From assembly GCF_011752995.1 (NCBI RefSeq), contig NZ_VWWL01000023.1, positions 79,887-143,886 of the forward strand: 64,000 bases of DNA, read 5' to 3'. Under the pieces are notes generated by a model. That model was given only the letters and a program-made list of their open reading frames with translations. It searched no databases and was not told the origin of the DNA. The number at the start of each line of letters is the position of its first letter. Position 1 is the first letter of the stretch. The DNA is from Burkholderia sp. Ax-1724. GTDB lineage: Bacteria > Pseudomonadota > Gammaproteobacteria > Burkholderiales > Burkholderiaceae. Made by a program: the position numbers and the translations under genes. Positions 61,848-64,000 of this stretch are shown here, one piece after another.

Positions 61848-62088
61848 GGGGTCTCCAGAAAAAGTCGGATGAGGGTGGGATTGAACAGGACGCGATGTTA
61901 ACATGCGGGCCCCTTGCCGCGCGGCGCTCGCGGGGCTGCTGCCGCGCGACGGGAACCGCGGTGCGGGCGTCCGGCGCGGGCGAGGCGCCGCCCTATCGAT
62001 CCGGCGCCTCGCCGCGCGTCTTTGCTCGCGCACGGCCAGCTTAGTACGTTACCCTTACGCCTTCGCCTGTTTGAAGAGAACGACGCCC

Positions 62089-62628
62089 ATGCTCACCCGC
62101 TCCAGCCCGCGACGGCTTGCGCGCTTCACCCCGTGTCTGCGCACGGCCGTTGCCACGTTGAGCATTGCCGCGCTGCTCGGCGCGTGCGCGATGCCGAAGC
62201 ATCCCGACACGTCGGCGCCGCCGCCCGATCCGTTCAATCCCGCCGCCGCCCAGCTGCTCGACAACACGAGCTGGACGCTCAGCGCGTGGAAGCAGGCGGA
62301 CGGCACGGCGCGCGCAATTCCGTCGCAGGATCAGGGGCCGCTCACGCTGACGTTGTCGACCGAAGGCGGCAAGCGGCACGCAAGCGGCTTTTCCGGCTGC
62401 AACCGCTTCATGGGCCCGTACATGCTGAAGGACGGCAAGCTGAGCTTGGGTCCGCTCGCGGGCACGCGCATGGCGTGCGCCTCGCCGGGCGGCGAGATCG
62501 AACAGCCGTTCCTCTACGCGCTCGCGCACATCGATCGCACCGGCGTGCAGATGCGCCCGCCGCAACAGATGCAGTTGATCCTCGATGACGGCGCGACGCT
62601 CGTGTTCGATCGCAGCGACGGCAAGTGA
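62089..62628 (+). CDS. META-domain (HslJ-like) lipoprotein
   Basis: The 179-aa protein has a lipoprotein signal ending LLGAC (Cys33) and, after a Pro-rich tether, a META domain (DUF306; HslJ family): LLDNTSWTLSAWKQADGT, GFSGCNRFMGPYML, SLGPLAGTRMACASPGGEIEQPFLYAL and LILDDGATLVF. HslJ is a heat-inducible outer-membrane lipoprotein linked to stress and drug tolerance; the role here is inferred from the family. AAGAGA precedes the ATG. Confidence 0.85.
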   Translation: MLTRSSPRRLARFTPCLRTAVATLSIAALLGACAMPKHPDTSAPPPDPFNPAAAQLLDNTSWTLSAWKQADGTARAIPSQDQGPLTLTLSTEGGKRHASGFSGCNRFMGPYMLKDGKLSLGPLAGTRMACASPGGEIEQPFLYALAHIDRTGVQMRPPQQMQLILDDGATLVFDRSDGK

Positions 62629-63064
62629 CGGTGACGAGCAAAGCGCGCCTCGTTCGCGTGATGGATCGCCTGATGGATCACGTCACGGTTCGTGTTGCAG
62701 TTTGCCTTACGGTGCGCGTTGCGCTTTGCCGCGCGGTTGGTGCCGTCGTTCATGCCGTAGTTGGTACAGCGGTTCGTCTCGCGATCGACGCGATGGAACG
62801 CATCGCCGCCGCGCGGATCGAACGGCGTTGCCTGGCCAGGCGCCGGCCACCCCAGGCCGACATGCATGCGGAGCCGCGACGCTCCTTGCGAGGCGCGAAG
62901 CTCGCCGCAGCCGCAACAGTATTTTCCCGATCGCGGACCGCTTGCCGGTCCGCGATCCCGTTCGACGCAAGCAGACTTGCGCCGGCCTTCGAAGCCGCGG
63001 GCTTCGCCGGTTTAAACTCGACGGGTTGCGCTTGCGCGCGCTCCGTCATACGTAGATGTCTGGT
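62629..63064. other. Intergenic region before the FtsK-like gene, 436 bp
   Basis: Starts with degenerate repeats of GTTGCGCTTTGCC-like units (62690-62750), then a perfect 12-bp hairpin at 62929-62957. No gene recognised; one open frame there (from GTG 62625) looks artefactual. Confidence 0.45.
62929..62957. repeat. Perfect 12-bp hairpin upstream of the FtsK-like gene
   Basis: GATCGCGGACCG (62929-62940), loop CTTGC, CGGTCCGCGATC (62946-62957). No T-tract on either strand. It lies 107 bases before the FtsK-like start. Confidence 0.6.
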
Positions 63065-64000
63065 ATGCACACGGTAGTTTTCGGCTGGTTCGGCGGGTCG
63101 GCCGTCTGGTTTCTTCCTCTTCTGTGGCGCCTCGTGAAGTCGGTGCTGCCGGGCGGCGTGGGGCTGCGCGGCCCCGGCACGATCCGCCTGTGGCTCGGCT
63201 TCGTTTGCGTGCTGATCGCCAGCTGCACGCTCGAGGCGTCGCTGATCGGCATGGATGGCGTCAACGGTTTCGGCCATGCGTTGGCTGCGGGGCCCGGCCG
63301 TCTGCTCGGCCATATCGGCACGCCGCTCGCGGCACTCGCGCTGTTCGTGGTGAGCCTGCCGTGGCTCGTCGATTTCCGCTGGCGCGACGTCGTCGAATGG
63401 GCCGACGGCGCGTTCGGCCTCGGCCTGTCGCGCGGACTCGCGAAGCGCGACGAGGAAGCGCGCCGCCACCGCAGCGTCGACGAGGCCGCGCCCTCGCATG
63501 CGTCGCCGGCCACCAACACGATGGCGCCGAAAACCACGCGGGGCCGCTACGCGCGACCGACGATCTGGCGGCCGCCCGCGAGCGGCCGCAACGCGGCGGG
63601 AACGGCTGCCGCAGCGGGCGCCGCGTCCGGCAAGGATACCGCCGCGCGAGGCGCGGGTTCCGGCTCGGGCGGCTGGCGCGCGGGTGCGGATACGGCGCGT
63701 GGCCCGGCGAAACAGATCGAGCCAGTGTTGCGCACGGGCGCGATGGCGCCGCCGCGGCAGGGTTCGTCGATGCAGACACAGATGCCGGCACACGCAGCGG
63801 CACAAGCGCCGATGCCGACGCAGACGCAATCTCAAAAGCAGCCGCAAGGACAGCCTCAAACACAAACTCAAGCACAAACTCAGGCGCAATCCCAGGCCCA
63901 CGCGCTCAATACTGGTAAGGCAGGCTCGCCTTTCGTGCCGGCCGAGCCGGTCGCGCCGGCCGGCTGGCTGAGAACCGCCGATGGCCGCACGGCCGCCGCT
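63065..64000 (+). CDS. FtsK/SpoIIIE-like DNA translocase, N-terminal part, cut by window edge
   Basis: From the ATG at 63065 the frame stays open to the window end (312 codons). Residues 1-110 look like an FtsK 4TM membrane domain: WFGGSAVWFLPLLWRLVKSVLPG, IRLWLGFVCVLIASCTLEASLIGM, LLGHIGTPLAALALFVVSLPWLVDFRW. A disordered linker follows, with Ala/Gly/Ser-rich and then Gln/Thr-rich runs (TQTQAQTQAQSQA, near 280-295). The motor domain would lie beyond the window. Burkholderia usually have more than one FtsK-like protein, so this need not be the main divisome copy. Confidence 0.7.
   Translation, partial: MHTVVFGWFGGSAVWFLPLLWRLVKSVLPGGVGLRGPGTIRLWLGFVCVLIASCTLEASLIGMDGVNGFGHALAAGPGRLLGHIGTPLAALALFVVSLPWLVDFRWRDVVEWADGAFGLGLSRGLAKRDEEARRHRSVDEAAPSHASPATNTMAPKTTRGRYARPTIWRPPASGRNAAGTAAAAGAASGKDTAARGAGSGSGGWRAGADTARGPAKQIEPVLRTGAMAPPRQGSSMQTQMPAHAAAQAPMPTQTQSQKQPQGQPQTQTQAQTQAQSQAHALNTGKAGSPFVPAEPVAPAGWLRTADGRTAAA

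Noticed and set aside
62625..63077. Open frame of 150 codons overlapping the META gene end and the FtsK-like start
   Set aside because: Val/Arg/Cys-rich, derived from degenerate repeats; no Shine-Dalgarno.

Overview
The window is high-GC DNA from a Burkholderiaceae bacterium, most likely Burkholderia sensu lato (Paraburkholderia/Burkholderia). The run upp-yebC-purD-hemF-nadD-rsfS-rlmH-maf-rng, the RdgC, DnaE and RhlE proteins, and the codon use (nearly all G/C in third positions) fit this group. Both ends cut a gene: a divergent SDR oxidoreductase on the left and an FtsK-like N-terminal membrane domain on the right. I saw no rRNA, tRNA, CRISPR array or complete insertion sequence.

0.5-10 kb is core metabolism and ribosome/tRNA housekeeping, all on the plus strand. 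nadD appears to start at CTG. 10.3-14.3 kb holds a secreted serine hydrolase and a large surface lipoprotein (SdiA-regulated-like + two Ig-like domains + lamin-tail domain), closed by a clear bidirectional terminator.

14.4-27.4 kb is the most distinctive part: eleven consecutive minus-strand genes that look like one catabolic locus. In transcription order they are an IclR regulator, a sulfatase-like hydrolase (ATGA overlap), a YtcJ-type amidohydrolase, a NitT/TauT-type ABC transporter (binding protein, ATPase, permease), the two halves of an aconitase-X (AcnX) dehydratase, a PucR regulator, a class III aminotransferase and a succinate-semialdehyde-type dehydrogenase. The logic is import, removal of sulfate/phosphate and acyl groups, dehydration, transamination and oxidation of a semialdehyde. 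The substrate cannot be read from sequence. Two repeat arrays, three contiguous 10-bp units before the aminotransferase gene and GGACAAA repeats before the IclR gene, are candidate operators.

27.6-37.6 kb is mixed: a PAS-GGDEF-EAL protein, a free methionine sulfoxide reductase, an A/T-rich island with a DUF1493 protein and a putative type VI L,D-transpeptidase effector (Tlde1/DUF2778) translationally coupled to a likely periplasmic immunity protein, a molbindin, an NlpC/P60 lipoprotein, two VOC proteins and an MFS transporter. A long palindrome containing two inverted DnaA-box-like 9-mers follows.

38-47.8 kb holds rdgC, a small conserved protein and a lipopolysaccharide region (four glycosyltransferases, an O-antigen ligase/polymerase and msbA). 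48-64 kb holds dnaE, trhO, gluQ, rhlE, an aldehyde dehydrogenase / acetolactate-synthase-like pair, a lysozyme inhibitor, small lipoproteins, purT and the cut FtsK-like gene.
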